Both the position numbers and the translations under genes were made by a program. From positions 12,042,001-12,106,000 of the forward strand of contig NC_021658.1 of NCBI RefSeq assembly GCF_000418325.1: a DNA stretch of 64,000 nt, read 5' to 3'. Each line of letters begins with the position of its first letter. The stretch's first letter is position 1. Under the pieces are notes generated by a model that searched no databases, was not told the origin of the DNA, and saw nothing but the letters and a program-made list of their open reading frames with translations. Of this stretch, positions 1 to 9,232 are shown one piece after another. This DNA is from Sorangium cellulosum So0157-2 (GTDB lineage Bacteria > Myxococcota_A > Polyangia > Polyangiales > Polyangiaceae).

Positions 1-44
1 AGATCACCCCACGCGGAACCATCGATTCCAGACGGGAGGAAACC

Positions 45-827
45 ATGAGTGCAATGAAGTGCATGAGCTCACGATCCGTCGTTCGCGCGCTTCCAGCCGT
101 CGCCCTGGCGGGGTTGAGCCTGCTCGCGCCGGTCCCGGCGGCGGGCCAGTCGATCGAGGCGCCCAGCCATTTCTACTGGGCCGACACCCTCGTCGCGCAC
201 ATCGCCCCGGAGAACAACGAATACGGCAGCGGCACGAGCTATGTTTCCTGGGCCGGCGTCGAAGGGGCGACCGAGTACCGGAGCCGCAGCCTGTGCGCCT
301 CGTTCGTCACCCACGTCATCAAGCGGGCCTACGGGCTGTCGACCTACGACATCGCCGCGTGGTTCGGCAGCACGAGCCCCAACGCCATCCTCTACCACGA
401 CAGGATCGTCGCGGAGGACGGCTTCGACGAGATCCTGACGGTGGACCAGATCCAGGCGGGCGACATCATCGCCATCGAGTATCCGCCGGGGACCACGGCC
501 TCCGGGCACGTCGCCATCGCGGCGAGCGCCGCGGTGCCGCGCTCGGGCATCTATCCGCTCATCGCGGGCACGACCCAGTACGCGCTCACCGTCCTCGACG
601 CGAGCACCACGGGCCACGGGATGACGGACACCCGGCGCCAGTGGGACGGATCCTGGCACCCGGGCGTCGGGCGGGGCGACATGCGCCTTTATGCGAGCAA
701 CAGCACCGGCGCGATCGTGGGATACACCTGGAGCCCGCAAGCGGGCTCGACGTACTACTCGAAGCAGATGCGCGATATCGTGATCGGGAGGCTCACGGAC
801 TCGAGCGCCGCGCTCCCCGTGCCGTAG
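45..827 (+). CDS. secreted NlpC/P60-like (papain-fold) protein
   Basis: 260 aa. An N-terminal signal peptide (hydrophobic core about residues 15-33, Ala-rich cleavage region near residue 34) predicts export. The mature part has the order expected of an NlpC/P60 or CHAP-type papain-like enzyme: Cys84 in the context SLCASFVTH, then a GDIIAIEY strand and His155 in SGHVAIA, with Asp185 and His191 as candidates for the third polar residue. Such enzymes usually cut peptidoglycan cross-bridge or amide bonds outside the membrane. The match is by motif spacing only, so the substrate is unknown. A strong GGGAGG Shine-Dalgarno at 34-39 supports the ATG at 45 over later in-frame ATGs. It converges with the kinase gene that follows, 61 bp away. 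Confidence 0.8.
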   Translation: MSAMKCMSSRSVVRALPAVALAGLSLLAPVPAAGQSIEAPSHFYWADTLVAHIAPENNEYGSGTSYVSWAGVEGATEYRSRSLCASFVTHVIKRAYGLSTYDIAAWFGSTSPNAILYHDRIVAEDGFDEILTVDQIQAGDIIAIEYPPGTTASGHVAIAASAAVPRSGIYPLIAGTTQYALTVLDASTTGHGMTDTRRQWDGSWHPGVGRGDMRLYASNSTGAIVGYTWSPQAGSTYYSKQMRDIVIGRLTDSSAALPVP

Positions 828-888
828 TAGCGGCGCGTTCTAGCCTCCCGCGCCTCCCGCGCCTCGCCAGGATCTCCGGTGCGCGGCG

Positions 889-2316
889 CTAGCGCGAGCG
901 CGGCGCCGCCGAGAGGCGCGCCACCCGCAGGAGCTCCGCCGCGCGCTCCAGCGGCTCCGCGTCGACGTCGAGGCCGTCGAGCATCGCCGCCGTCGCGAGC
1001 ACGCCGGGCAGCTCGACCTCCGGCGCCCACGCCTCGACATCCATGACCTCTCCGCCGACGACCTCCGACGCGCGCATCAGCGCCCGACCCGCGTGCAGGC
1101 AGAGGTTCACGTGCACCCGCGCGTCGCGCCCCCCGCGCTCGGAGAGCTCGCGCTCGAGCAGCAGCGCGGCCTCCACGATCTCCCGCCGCGACGCCCGATC
1201 CGACGGCGCCGGGGCGGCGAGCTCCTTGAAGAACAGCAGCGTATTGCCCGTCTTCATCGCCGCGCCGAAGCCCCGCGCCGCGAGGAAGCGCGACGCGCGC
1301 GGCAGCACCGCATCCATGTCGGCGAGCAGCGCGTCGTCGGGCTCATCCGCGGCGCCGCACGCCGCGCGCACCTCGACGTGGATCGCACCCACCCGGCGCT
1401 CCTCCGGGCTCCCCGGCCGCGGCGCGGCGCTCTTGCGCGCCGCGGCCACGGCGGCGCGGAGCTCCTCGATGAACTCCGCCGCCGTCTGGTGCCGCGCGGC
1501 CGGGTCCTTGGCCATCGCGCGGAGCACCACGCCGTCGAGCGCGGGGCTCACGGGCGCCTCGCGGCTCGGGCTCGGCGGGAGCACCCAGAGGTGCATGTGC
1601 AGGAGCGTCGCGAGCATCGAGTCGAGGAACGGGAGCTTGCCTGTCAGCATGTAATAGGCGAGCGCGCCGAGGGCGTAGACGTCCGTCCTCGGGTCCGCCG
1701 CCTGCCCCCGGATCTGCTCGGGCGCCATGCACGCCGGCGTGCCGAGCAGGTGCGTCGGCGCCGTGATGCCCGGCCCCGCGTCGTCGAGGACCTTGGCGAC
1801 GCCGAAGTCGAGGAGGATCACGCGCGCAGGACCGCCCTCGTCGGCGATGAACACGTTCGAGGCCTTGAGATCCCGATGCACGATCGCGCTCCTGTGGACG
1901 GCCGACAGCGCCTCGCAGACCGGCTCCAGGATCTCGAGCGCCTCGTCCGGCGAGAGCCTGCCGCGCGAGGTGATGTACGACTGGAGATCGACCCCGCGGA
2001 GGAGCTCCATCGCGAAGAACGGCCGGCCCCCGGGGAGCTCGCCGCAATCGAGGATGCGGATCACGTTGGGGTGGTCGATCCGCCGGATCGCCTGGATCTC
2101 GCGCTCGAACCGCACGACCGCCTCGCGGGTGAACACGAGCTCCGGGTGGAGCACCTTGACCGCCGCGCGCTCGCCGCTCTCCGCGTGCACGGCGCGGTAG
2201 ACGACGCCGAAGCTGCCGTGAGCGATGCTCTGCTCGACCACGTAGTCGCCCACCCGGCTGCCCGCGGGGAGCGTCTGCGGGCGGCCCGACGACGCGGGCG
2301 CTGCGCAAGTGTCCAT
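889..2316 (-). CDS. Ser/Thr protein kinase with C-terminal cyclase-like domain
   Basis: 475 aa from the ATG chosen here. The frame stays open further upstream, but ATG at 2316 has a GGTGAGG-type ribosome site about 10 nt before it and leaves room for a promoter shared with the divergent kinase gene. The kinase domain covers about residues 24-290: glycine loop AHGSFG, Lys54, HRD 147-149 with following Lys, DFG 170-172, and a GTPACMAPEQ activation segment, so it should be catalytically competent. Residues about 300-475 look like a degenerate class III cyclase/effector fold (an IHVEV strand, later GGEVMDVEAWAPE and GVLATAAM), without clear metal-binding aspartates. No membrane segment is evident, so it is probably cytoplasmic. 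Confidence 0.88.
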   Translation of the reverse strand: MDTCAAPASSGRPQTLPAGSRVGDYVVEQSIAHGSFGVVYRAVHAESGERAAVKVLHPELVFTREAVVRFEREIQAIRRIDHPNVIRILDCGELPGGRPFFAMELLRGVDLQSYITSRGRLSPDEALEILEPVCEALSAVHRSAIVHRDLKASNVFIADEGGPARVILLDFGVAKVLDDAGPGITAPTHLLGTPACMAPEQIRGQAADPRTDVYALGALAYYMLTGKLPFLDSMLATLLHMHLWVLPPSPSREAPVSPALDGVVLRAMAKDPAARHQTAAEFIEELRAAVAAARKSAAPRPGSPEERRVGAIHVEVRAACGAADEPDDALLADMDAVLPRASRFLAARGFGAAMKTGNTLLFFKELAAPAPSDRASRREIVEAALLLERELSERGGRDARVHVNLCLHAGRALMRASEVVGGEVMDVEAWAPEVELPGVLATAAMLDGLDVDAEPLERAAELLRVARLSAAPRSR

Positions 2317-2543
2317 GCACAAAACCGCCTCACCCGCGCCGCCGCCGCACGCCGTGTCGAGCGCGTCCCGCCCCTCCGACACGGCCCTCTGCGCCGCATC
2401 GTCCTGGGTCGGGGCCACCGAGCGAACGGTCTCTTGCCACACCCTCGCGGAAGAAGCACACCCCGTTCCATCGGCGTGGCCAGGGAGGAGGAAGCCTTCG
2501 TCAGGACCGTCGAACGGGCTAAGCTCTCGTCCAAGGAGGCAGC

Positions 2544-5500
2544 TTGCCGCGCTGTCAGGTCTGTCATCGCCGCATTTCCGGCACGAAGCCCTGCCCGCGC
2601 GACGCCTGGCTCCCGCCGCCGAGCGACCCCCTCGACGCGGCGCAGGAGCCCGCACCGTGGCTGCCCGGCATGACGCCGCTCGGGCGCATCGGCGCGGGCG
2701 GCTTCGCCACGGTATGGGAGGCGGCGCGGGCCGAGGGCGGCGAGCCCGTCGCCCTCAAGGTCGGGCGGTGGGCGAGCCCGCCGATGGTGGAGCGATTCCG
2801 CCGCGACGCGGAGGCGCTCGCGCAGGTGGGCCCGCCCCACGTGCCCCGGGTGGTCGCGCACGGCGCGCTGCGCGACGGGCGGCCGTACATCGCGATGGAG
2901 CTCATCCGCGGCAGGACGCTCGCCGACGTGCTCGCCGAGCTCGAGGCCCCGCCGGACGCCGAAGACGTCGTGACGCTGGGCGCGGCCATCCTCGAGTCGC
3001 TCGCGGCGGCGCACGAAAAGGGCGTGATCCACCGCGATTTGAAGCCGGAGAACCTGCTCCTGGCCGAGGGGGGGCAGCGCCTCGCGCTCCTCGATTTCGG
3101 CCTGACGAAGCACGCGCGCGCGCCGGAGGACGAGGGCCTCACGCCCCGCGGCACGGTCATCGGCACCCCGGAGTACATGGCCCCGGAGCAGATCCGCGGC
3201 GACCCGATCCAGGACGAGCGCACGGACATCTACGCGTTCGGCGTGATCCTCTACGAGCTCCTGACGCTGCGGACGCCGTTCGCCGGCGATCGGGGCGAGA
3301 TCGAGCACGGGCATCTCGCGCTCCGCCCGCACCGCCCCCACGAGTTCGCCGCCGTGCCCGACGCGCTGGAGCGGCTCGTCCTCGCCTGCCTCGCGAAGGA
3401 GCCCGAGCGCCGCCCGCCCGACGTCGCCGCGCTGCGGCGCGCGCTCGAGCAGGCGCGCCCGGGCGGCGCGCAGCCCGCGCCGAACGCGCAGCCCGCGCGC
3501 GGCGCGCTGCTCACCGAGGGCCGCCAGCCCGCGGTCGTGCTCGTGGTCGAGGCCAGGGGCGCGGCCGCCTTCGTGATGAGCGCCGTCACGGCGCGCAAAG
3601 GGTTCGTGGCGAGGCAGCGCGGGGGCCGGCTCGTGTGCGTGTTCTCGGGCCTCGACGCCGACGATCCGGTGAGCGCCGCGATCGCGGTCGCCCGCGAGGT
3701 CGAGGAGCGGCGCGCCGGGCGCGCGGCCGTGCACATCGCCGGGCTGATCGTGCGCCGCAAGGAGCAGGGGCCGCCCGCGGTCTACGGCGCGCCGGTCGAG
3801 CAGCCCGACGCCTGGATGCCGCGGGGCGACTGGAGCGGCGTCGTGCTCACCGCGGACCTCGCGCGCGCCCTGCCGGAGGGCGAGCTCCGCGGGCTCTCGC
3901 GCGACGCCGCGCTCTCGCCCGCGCCCTTCGCCGCGTTCTACCGGCTCGCCGAGCGCTCGGGCCGGCCGCCGGGCTCCGCGAGCGCCGCGCCGCTCGTCGG
4001 CCGCGACGACATCGTCGGCGCGCTCGCGGTGAGCATGGAGGCGAGCCTCTCCGGCGGGAGCCCGGGCCTGTTCACCCTCATCGGCGAGGGGGGCCTCGGC
4101 AAGTCGCGCCTGATCGACGAGGCGGCCGCGCTCGTCCGGCGCATGCAGGAGGGGGCGCAGCTCATCGCCCTGCGCGCGGCGCAGCCGCTCGCGGGCGAGC
4201 GCGTGTCCGGCCAGCTCCTCGCCCGCGTGCTCGACGTGGACGCCGCCGCTCGGCCCGAGGAGGCGCGGGCGCGCTGCGCGGAGCGGCTCGGCGGGGCGCT
4301 CGCCGAGGAGGCGTGGGCGGCGGTGGCCGCGGCGCTCGGGTGGACGCCGCCGGACGCCGCGGACGTGTCGCCGCTGTCGCTGCGGCAGAGCACGATGCGC
4401 GCGATCGCCGAGGGGCTCCGCCGCCGCGCGCGCGAGGCGCCGGTCGCGGTCCTCCTCGACGACGCGCACTGGGCCGACGACGCGGCGCTCGACGCGCTCG
4501 AGCTCGCGACGCTCGACGCGCCGGGCTGCCCGCTCTGGGTGCTCGTCGCGGCGCACCCGAGGTTCGAGGACATGCGCCGGAGCTGGGGCGCGCGCGCCGA
4601 GCGGCACGACCGGGCACCGCTCGGGCGGCTCTCGGAGCACGACGCGATGCGGCTCGCGGCCGAGCTCCTCCTGCCCGCGGAGTACCCGCCCGAGGCCGCG
4701 CTCCGGCAGCTCGCGAGCTGGTCCGGGTACAACCCGTCCACCCTGACCGAGCTCGTCCGGGCGCTGAAGCGCACCGGCGCGGTGCAGCGGCGCCCGACCG
4801 GGGCCTTCTACGTGGCGACCGCCGCGCTCGATCAGCTCCCGCCGCTGCCCGTGTGGCAGTGGCTGGCCGCGCGCCGGCTCGACGCGCTCTCGCCCGAGCT
4901 CGCGGCCTGCGTGCGGCTCTGCTCCGCGCTCGGGCCCGACTTCACCCGGGAGGAGGTCGAGGCGATCCAGGACGAGATCGAGCAGGCGGGCGGGGCGAGC
5001 ACGCCGATGGACGCCGGGGTCGGCCTGGGCGCGCTCGCCCAGCTGGGCCTGCTCGCGCGCGGCGAGCGGGGGATCTACGCGTTCGAGAGCGCGACGTTCC
5101 GCGACGCGGTCTACGACGCGCTCGCGCCGGCCCAGCGCCAGGCGATCCACGCGCACGCGTTCGCGTTCTGGCGGGCGCGCGTGGACCCCGGCGCCCCGGA
5201 CCTGCGGGGGCTCGGGCACCTCTCGCGGCACGCGGCCGCGTGCGGCGAGCGCGCGACGGCGGCGTCGGCCCACCTCGCGCTCGGCGACCGGGCGGCGGCG
5301 AGCCACGGCAACGTCGAGGCCGACCAGCGCTACACGGCCGCGCTCGCGCTCCTCCCCGAGGACGACGCGCGGGGGCGCGCGCGCGCGCTCGCCGGCCGCG
5401 GCAAGGCGCGGTACTGCCTGCACCGGATCCCCGAGGCGCTCGCGGATCTCGCGCTCGCGCGCGAGCTCGCGCGGGGGCTCGGCGACGACCGGCTCACCGC

Positions 5501-6557
5501 CGAGCTCCTGCTCGAGGAGGCGACGGCGCTGGATCACGCGACCGACTACGCGGCGTCGGCGCGGCGCGCGTCCGAGGCGCGCGAGATCGTCGAGCGCCTC
5601 GGGGACCTCCGGCTCGAGAACCGCCTGCGGATGGCGCTCGGCCGCTCGTGCTGGCGGCAGCAGCGGGTGGCGGAGGCGATCGAGCTCCTGGGCCGCGCGT
5701 CGGCCGGGGCCGCGGCGGAGGGCGACCAGGAGACGCGGGTCATCGCGCTGCTGCTCCTGTCGATGGCGCTCGTGATCGCGGGCCGGCTCGCCGACGCGGA
5801 GGCGCGCTTCTGCGAGGTGATCGCGCTCTCCAAGGAGAGGAAGGATCAGCTGCACCTCTGCTCGGCGTACGCCAACCGCGCGTACCTGTGGGCCGCGCTG
5901 AGCGCGCCCGAGCGCGGGCTCCAGGATCTGAGCCGCGCGGTCGAGCTCGCGCGCGAGATCGGCAACCCCGGGCCCGAGCACGTCGCGACGCACAACCTCG
6001 CCGAGCTCTTGCACTGGTGCGGGCGCGAGGACGAGGCGCTCGCGCTGGCGCGCCGCTCGCGCGTGCTCGACGAGCGCTTCGGCGAGCGCGACGCCCCGGA
6101 CGACGCCCTGCTCATCGCCCGCATCCAGGCGGCGCGCGGCGATCTGGTGGAGGCGGCGCGCCTCGTCGCGTGGGTCGCCGAGCGGTGCCGCCCCGACGCC
6201 TCGGCGCCGGCGCTGTTCGCGCTGTTCCGGACGCTGAAGCTGGTGCTCGCGGCCGAGGGGCTCGAGGTGCCCGCGGGCGCGGAGGAGCAGGGGGACGGCT
6301 GGGAGGCGCTCACCGAGTTCGCGGAGCGCACCCTGCCGGTGGAGGAGCTGCTCGAGGTGCTCTATTTCCGCGCGCGCGTGGCCGCCTCCGCCGGGCGTCA
6401 CCGCGAGGCGTCGGCGGCGCTCGAGCGCGCGCGGCCCGTGCTCGCCGGCTGCCGCATGTGGCAGCCCCGCTTCGAGGCGGTGGCGGCGCTGCTGCCGTCG
6501 CCTGCCGAGCCGTCCGAGGGCGATGCGCACCCTGGCGCGCTCGCGCGCAGGGAGTGA
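2544..6557 (+). CDS. multidomain Ser/Thr kinase: kinase + cyclase-like + AAA ATPase + TPR
   Basis: 1337 aa. Translation starts at TTG 2544, preceded by a perfect AAGGAGG at 2533-2539. N-terminal CxxC...CPRD (residues 4-18) may bind zinc. The kinase domain (about 46-300) has glycine loop 49-57, Lys72, HRD 163-165, DFG 184-186 and GTPEYMAPEQ. A degenerate cyclase-homology segment follows (about 325-460). Next is a STAND/AAA-type ATPase with Walker A GEGGLGKS near 513 and Walker B VLLDDAHW near 635. The C-terminal half is helical and TPR-like (about 890-1200). This is the architecture of large myxobacterial regulatory kinases that sense through ATPase and TPR modules. It is divergently transcribed from the adjacent smaller kinase, with 227 bp between, suggesting shared control. 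Confidence 0.92.
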   Translation: MPRCQVCHRRISGTKPCPRDAWLPPPSDPLDAAQEPAPWLPGMTPLGRIGAGGFATVWEAARAEGGEPVALKVGRWASPPMVERFRRDAEALAQVGPPHVPRVVAHGALRDGRPYIAMELIRGRTLADVLAELEAPPDAEDVVTLGAAILESLAAAHEKGVIHRDLKPENLLLAEGGQRLALLDFGLTKHARAPEDEGLTPRGTVIGTPEYMAPEQIRGDPIQDERTDIYAFGVILYELLTLRTPFAGDRGEIEHGHLALRPHRPHEFAAVPDALERLVLACLAKEPERRPPDVAALRRALEQARPGGAQPAPNAQPARGALLTEGRQPAVVLVVEARGAAAFVMSAVTARKGFVARQRGGRLVCVFSGLDADDPVSAAIAVAREVEERRAGRAAVHIAGLIVRRKEQGPPAVYGAPVEQPDAWMPRGDWSGVVLTADLARALPEGELRGLSRDAALSPAPFAAFYRLAERSGRPPGSASAAPLVGRDDIVGALAVSMEASLSGGSPGLFTLIGEGGLGKSRLIDEAAALVRRMQEGAQLIALRAAQPLAGERVSGQLLARVLDVDAAARPEEARARCAERLGGALAEEAWAAVAAALGWTPPDAADVSPLSLRQSTMRAIAEGLRRRAREAPVAVLLDDAHWADDAALDALELATLDAPGCPLWVLVAAHPRFEDMRRSWGARAERHDRAPLGRLSEHDAMRLAAELLLPAEYPPEAALRQLASWSGYNPSTLTELVRALKRTGAVQRRPTGAFYVATAALDQLPPLPVWQWLAARRLDALSPELAACVRLCSALGPDFTREEVEAIQDEIEQAGGASTPMDAGVGLGALAQLGLLARGERGIYAFESATFRDAVYDALAPAQRQAIHAHAFAFWRARVDPGAPDLRGLGHLSRHAAACGERATAASAHLALGDRAAASHGNVEADQRYTAALALLPEDDARGRARALAGRGKARYCLHRIPEALADLALARELARGLGDDRLTAELLLEEATALDHATDYAASARRASEAREIVERLGDLRLENRLRMALGRSCWRQQRVAEAIELLGRASAGAAAEGDQETRVIALLLLSMALVIAGRLADAEARFCEVIALSKERKDQLHLCSAYANRAYLWAALSAPERGLQDLSRAVELAREIGNPGPEHVATHNLAELLHWCGREDEALALARRSRVLDERFGERDAPDDALLIARIQAARGDLVEAARLVAWVAERCRPDASAPALFALFRTLKLVLAAEGLEVPAGAEEQGDGWEALTEFAERTLPVEELLEVLYFRARVAASAGRHREASAALERARPVLAGCRMWQPRFEAVAALLPSPAEPSEGDAHPGALARRE

Positions 6558-6907
6558 CGAAAGCTGCGCCCGGGTGAGCGCCGAACCCCGGTGCAAATCG
6601 CCTCAGCGTGGCGAGAGGGTGTCGCGGCGCCGGCGCTTCGCGCGCGCGTCGAGGGGCGAGAATTCGGGATGAAAGCGCGCAATGCGACGGGCGCGGGAGT
6701 GGCGGGCCGTCGGGCTGATGCATTTCGCCTCAGCGCCGGGCATGAGGACGATGTAGGGGGCCGCCGCGGACGTCGACCGGGTGCGAGGTGGAGCCCGATC
6801 GTGCGGCGTTCCACCGTCGGTGCGACGCGGGCGGGAGCGGTCAGGCATGGCCCGACGATTGCAGCGATTTCAGCAAACCCTACCGCACTCGCAAAGAGAG
6901 GCACCCC
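6558..6907. other. intergenic region, no gene recognised
   Basis: 350 bp between the large kinase and the lipoprotein leader. Short open frames here have no family resemblance and no ribosome site. It presumably holds the promoter for the downstream lipoprotein, but I see no convincing -35/-10 pair. Confidence 0.5.
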
Positions 6908-7171
6908 GTGAGACTTACCGCGCTACGGACGGTTGTTGCGATTCCCTGCCTTGCGTTGTTCGGCTGTGTCACGAGCGCCGATCCGGGCTCCGAGGAGGCG
7001 GTGGGCACGTCGGAACAAGAGGTGATATCGGCGAATCGCCTCTCGATGAATCGCCTCTCGATGAACAGCCTCTCGCCTCTCGACGATGAACAGCCTCTCG
7101 ATGAGCCGAATCACGGCGGACGGCCGCACGCTGGCCGCCACGGACTTGCTGCGCGGCGAGGACGGCCGTGA
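6908..7171 (+). pseudogene. detached lipoprotein signal leader with NRLSM repeats (out of frame with its body)
   Basis: A GTG at 6908 with AAGAGAGG just upstream starts a typical lipoprotein leader: basic start, hydrophobic stretch and a LALFGC lipobox, followed by an acidic linker and the repeats NRLSM, NRLSM, NSLS. At 7076 an extra 10 bp (CCTCTCGACG) throws the frame; translation then runs through unrelated residues to a stop at 7171. The same repeat resumes in another frame as MNSLSMSRI at 7086 and continues into a 245-aa globular protein. Most simply this is the 5' part of one gene (6908-7823) broken by a repeat-associated indel. A sequencing error, slippage or phase-variable switching are alternatives. 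Confidence 0.7.
7034..7103 (+). repeat. 15-bp coding tandem repeat with 10-bp frame-breaking insertion
   Basis: The units AATCGCCTCTCGATG (7034-7048 and 7049-7063), AACAGCCTCTCG (7064-7075) and, after ten extra bases (7076-7085), ATGAACAGCCTCTCGATG (7086-7103) form a tandem array encoding NRLSM/NSLSM pentapeptides. The ten extra bases resemble the end of a unit, as expected from replication slippage. Confidence 0.85.
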
Positions 7172-7823
7172 GCTCCTCCGCTACACCATCGCTTGCGCGC
7201 TCCCCGAGGGGAAGTCGCTCGTGGGCGAGGCGGACGGCACGACGTACAAGTTCGAGGGGCGGATCGGCCTCGCGCCCGACTGGCTGCGCGCCCCGCTCCC
7301 CGAGAAGGCGCAGCGCTGGGTCACGGCGTGCCTGCTCGCGCACGTGAACGGGTACGGCGTCGAGGTCGCGATCTCGCTGCGCGGCCGCCACCCGGCGCTG
7401 ACCACGGACAGCGCGGAGCGGCTGGCCTATCAGCAGGAGGAGATCTCCTTCTTCGGCAACGTGTTCCAGCCGCTCGGCAAGCGCGACGAGCTCGGCGACA
7501 TCGGCTCGCGGATGTACGCCTGCGGCGGCGCGTTGCTCCAGCTGTCGTGCGCCGGCAACGAGACCAACTTCGCGCCGGAGCGGACGTGCGCGTCGAAGGA
7601 CGACTGCAACCTCACGTTCCTGGGCCCGTGCCGCGACCTGACGGCCCCGAAGGACAGCGTGTGCAAGAACGCCTCCCTCGAGGGCTACGAGCGGTGCGAG
7701 GCGACGGTGACCACTGCGGGGGGCAAGTCCATGAAGACCCCTTACGACGAGGTCGTGACGGTGTTCCTGCGCCGGCCTGACTTCTCGGCCTTCTATCCGC
7801 TCTGCACGCCGCTCTTCCCCTGA
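7086..7823 (+). CDS. body of a secreted/lipoprotein of unknown function (frameshifted from its signal peptide)
   Basis: 245 aa. The reading frame from 7086 begins inside the NSLSM repeat and has no Shine-Dalgarno, so 7086 is unlikely to be a natural start; the true leader is in another frame from 6908. The body starts ITADGRTLAATDLLRG and continues with a region containing GRELLRYTIACALP, then a Cys-rich part with pairs of cysteines between about residues 140 and 220 (YACGG, LSCAG, RTCAS, DDCN, GPCRD, VCKN), suggesting a disulfide-stabilised exported domain. I recall related NRLS-repeat lipoproteins as multicopy unknowns in Sorangium-type genomes, but cannot check that here. No catalytic motif is recognised. 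Confidence 0.7.
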   Translation: MNSLSMSRITADGRTLAATDLLRGEDGRELLRYTIACALPEGKSLVGEADGTTYKFEGRIGLAPDWLRAPLPEKAQRWVTACLLAHVNGYGVEVAISLRGRHPALTTDSAERLAYQQEEISFFGNVFQPLGKRDELGDIGSRMYACGGALLQLSCAGNETNFAPERTCASKDDCNLTFLGPCRDLTAPKDSVCKNASLEGYERCEATVTTAGGKSMKTPYDEVVTVFLRRPDFSAFYPLCTPLFP

Positions 7824-7840
7824 GCGCGCCCGCCTGCCAC

Positions 7841-7870
7841 GCCGCGCCGCCGTGGGACCCGCGGCGCGGC
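7841..7870. terminator. GC-rich hairpin after the lipoprotein body
   Basis: A perfect 10-bp inverted repeat (GCCGCGCCGC / GCGGCGCGGC) with a 10-nt loop lies 18 bp after the stop codon. There is no T-run, so termination is inferred from position only. Confidence 0.4.
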
Positions 7871-8074
7871 GCCTCGCCCGCTCCGTCTCCGTGGATCTCC
7901 GCGCCACGCGAGCGCAGAGCCCGCCCGTGAGCCGGCCCTCGTTCGTCCCGGCTACGCGCTTTGACGCCCTGCTGCCGGCGCACCCTCGGCGCTGGCGTCG
8001 CCGGACGCGGCAGAGGGGCATACAGGTTGCAGACATTTCGCCCCGGTCCCACGGCACGAAGGCGAGGAGGGCGA

Positions 8075-9232
8075 ATGAAGGCGCTTGTGTTTCACAGCCC
8101 AAAGCATGTCAGCGTGGACACCGTCGACACGCCGGTCCTGCTGCGGGCGACCGATGCGATCGTGCGGGTGACGAGCACGGCCATCTGCGGGTCGGACCTG
8201 CATATCTACAGTGGGCTGATCCCGCAGGCGAAGCCGCTCGTCCTCGGGCACGAATTCATGGGGATCGTCGAAGAGGTGGGGAGCGAGGTGAAGCGGCTCC
8301 GCCCGGGCGATCGCGTGCTCGTGCCCTTCGCCATCGCCTGCGGGAGCTGCTTCTTTTGCGAGAGGGACCTGCCCGGGCACTGCGAGCGCTCGAACCCGGG
8401 GCATTACGGGCCCGAGGGGAACGTCATCAGCTCGAAGGGGGGCGGGCTCTTCGGGTACACCGACCTGTATGGCGGATATGCGGGCGGGCAGGCCGAGATG
8501 GTCCGCGTGCCGTTCGCCGACGTGGGGCCGCGCAAGGTCGATGACGACCTGACGGACGAGCAGGTCTTGTTTCTGACGGACATCCTCCCGACCGGCTACA
8601 CCGCCGTCGACTGGGCCGGGATGCGGGGCGGGGAGACGGTGGCGGTCATCGGCTGCGGGCCGGTGGGCATCATGGCCATGAAGTGCGCCTGGCTCCGCGG
8701 CGCAGCGCGCGTGATCGGGGTCGATCGGGAGGAGTACAGGCTGGAGAAGGCGCGCGAGATCGCCTCGGCCGAGACGGTCAACGTGGAGTCGGGGGTCACG
8801 CTGGAGTTCATCCGGGCGGCGACCGGCGGCCGCGGCGCCGACGTCTGCATCGACGCCGTCGGCATGGAGGCGCACCGGACGCCGCTCGAGAAGATCTCGA
8901 ACATGGTTCACGGGCAGCTCGGCTCGTTCGTCGCCTTCAAGCTGGCGGTGAGCGCGGTCCGCCGGGGCGGGGTCGTCAGCGTGGTCGGCGTGTACGGCAT
9001 GCCGTACGACAACTTCCCGCTCGGGCAGCTCTTCGACAAAGGGGTGACCGTGCGCTTCGGCCAGGCTCCGGTCCACAAGCACGTGGACAAGCTCCTCGGG
9101 TGGATCAGGGAGGGCAAGCTGCGCGCGGACGACGTCATCACGCACCGACTCCCGCTCGCCGAGGCCGCGCGGGGGTATGATCTCTTCAATGGGAAGAAAG
9201 ACGGCTGCGTGAAGGTCGTGCTGAAGACCTGA
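8075..9232 (+). CDS. zinc-dependent alcohol/formaldehyde dehydrogenase (MDR family)
   Basis: 385 aa; ATG at 8075 is preceded by GAGGAGG at 8064-8070. It is a medium-chain zinc dehydrogenase: catalytic zinc ligand Cys38 (AICGSDLH) and the GHE pair at 59-60, four structural-zinc cysteines at 89, 92, 95 and 103, and a Rossmann NAD(P) site (VIGCGPVG, then a conserved acidic residue in GVDREEY). The sequence style, including the long insert after the structural zinc loop and GGRGADVCIDAVGMEAH, matches the glutathione-independent formaldehyde dehydrogenase-like branch. It oxidises an alcohol or aldehyde with a nicotinamide cofactor in the cytoplasm; the substrate cannot be told from sequence. It appears to be a single-gene unit. 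Confidence 0.93.
   Translation: MKALVFHSPKHVSVDTVDTPVLLRATDAIVRVTSTAICGSDLHIYSGLIPQAKPLVLGHEFMGIVEEVGSEVKRLRPGDRVLVPFAIACGSCFFCERDLPGHCERSNPGHYGPEGNVISSKGGGLFGYTDLYGGYAGGQAEMVRVPFADVGPRKVDDDLTDEQVLFLTDILPTGYTAVDWAGMRGGETVAVIGCGPVGIMAMKCAWLRGAARVIGVDREEYRLEKAREIASAETVNVESGVTLEFIRAATGGRGADVCIDAVGMEAHRTPLEKISNMVHGQLGSFVAFKLAVSAVRRGGVVSVVGVYGMPYDNFPLGQLFDKGVTVRFGQAPVHKHVDKLLGWIREGKLRADDVITHRLPLAEAARGYDLFNGKKDGCVKVVLKT

Noticed and set aside
2061..6596. A 1511-codon open frame on the minus strand opposite the large kinase
   Set aside because: It is Arg/Ala/Gly-rich with no domain and mirrors the kinase gene; a high-GC antisense shadow.
7086..7823. ATG 7086 as a natural start of a cytoplasmic protein
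   Set aside because: No ribosome site, and the start falls inside a repeat that continues a lipoprotein leader in another frame.
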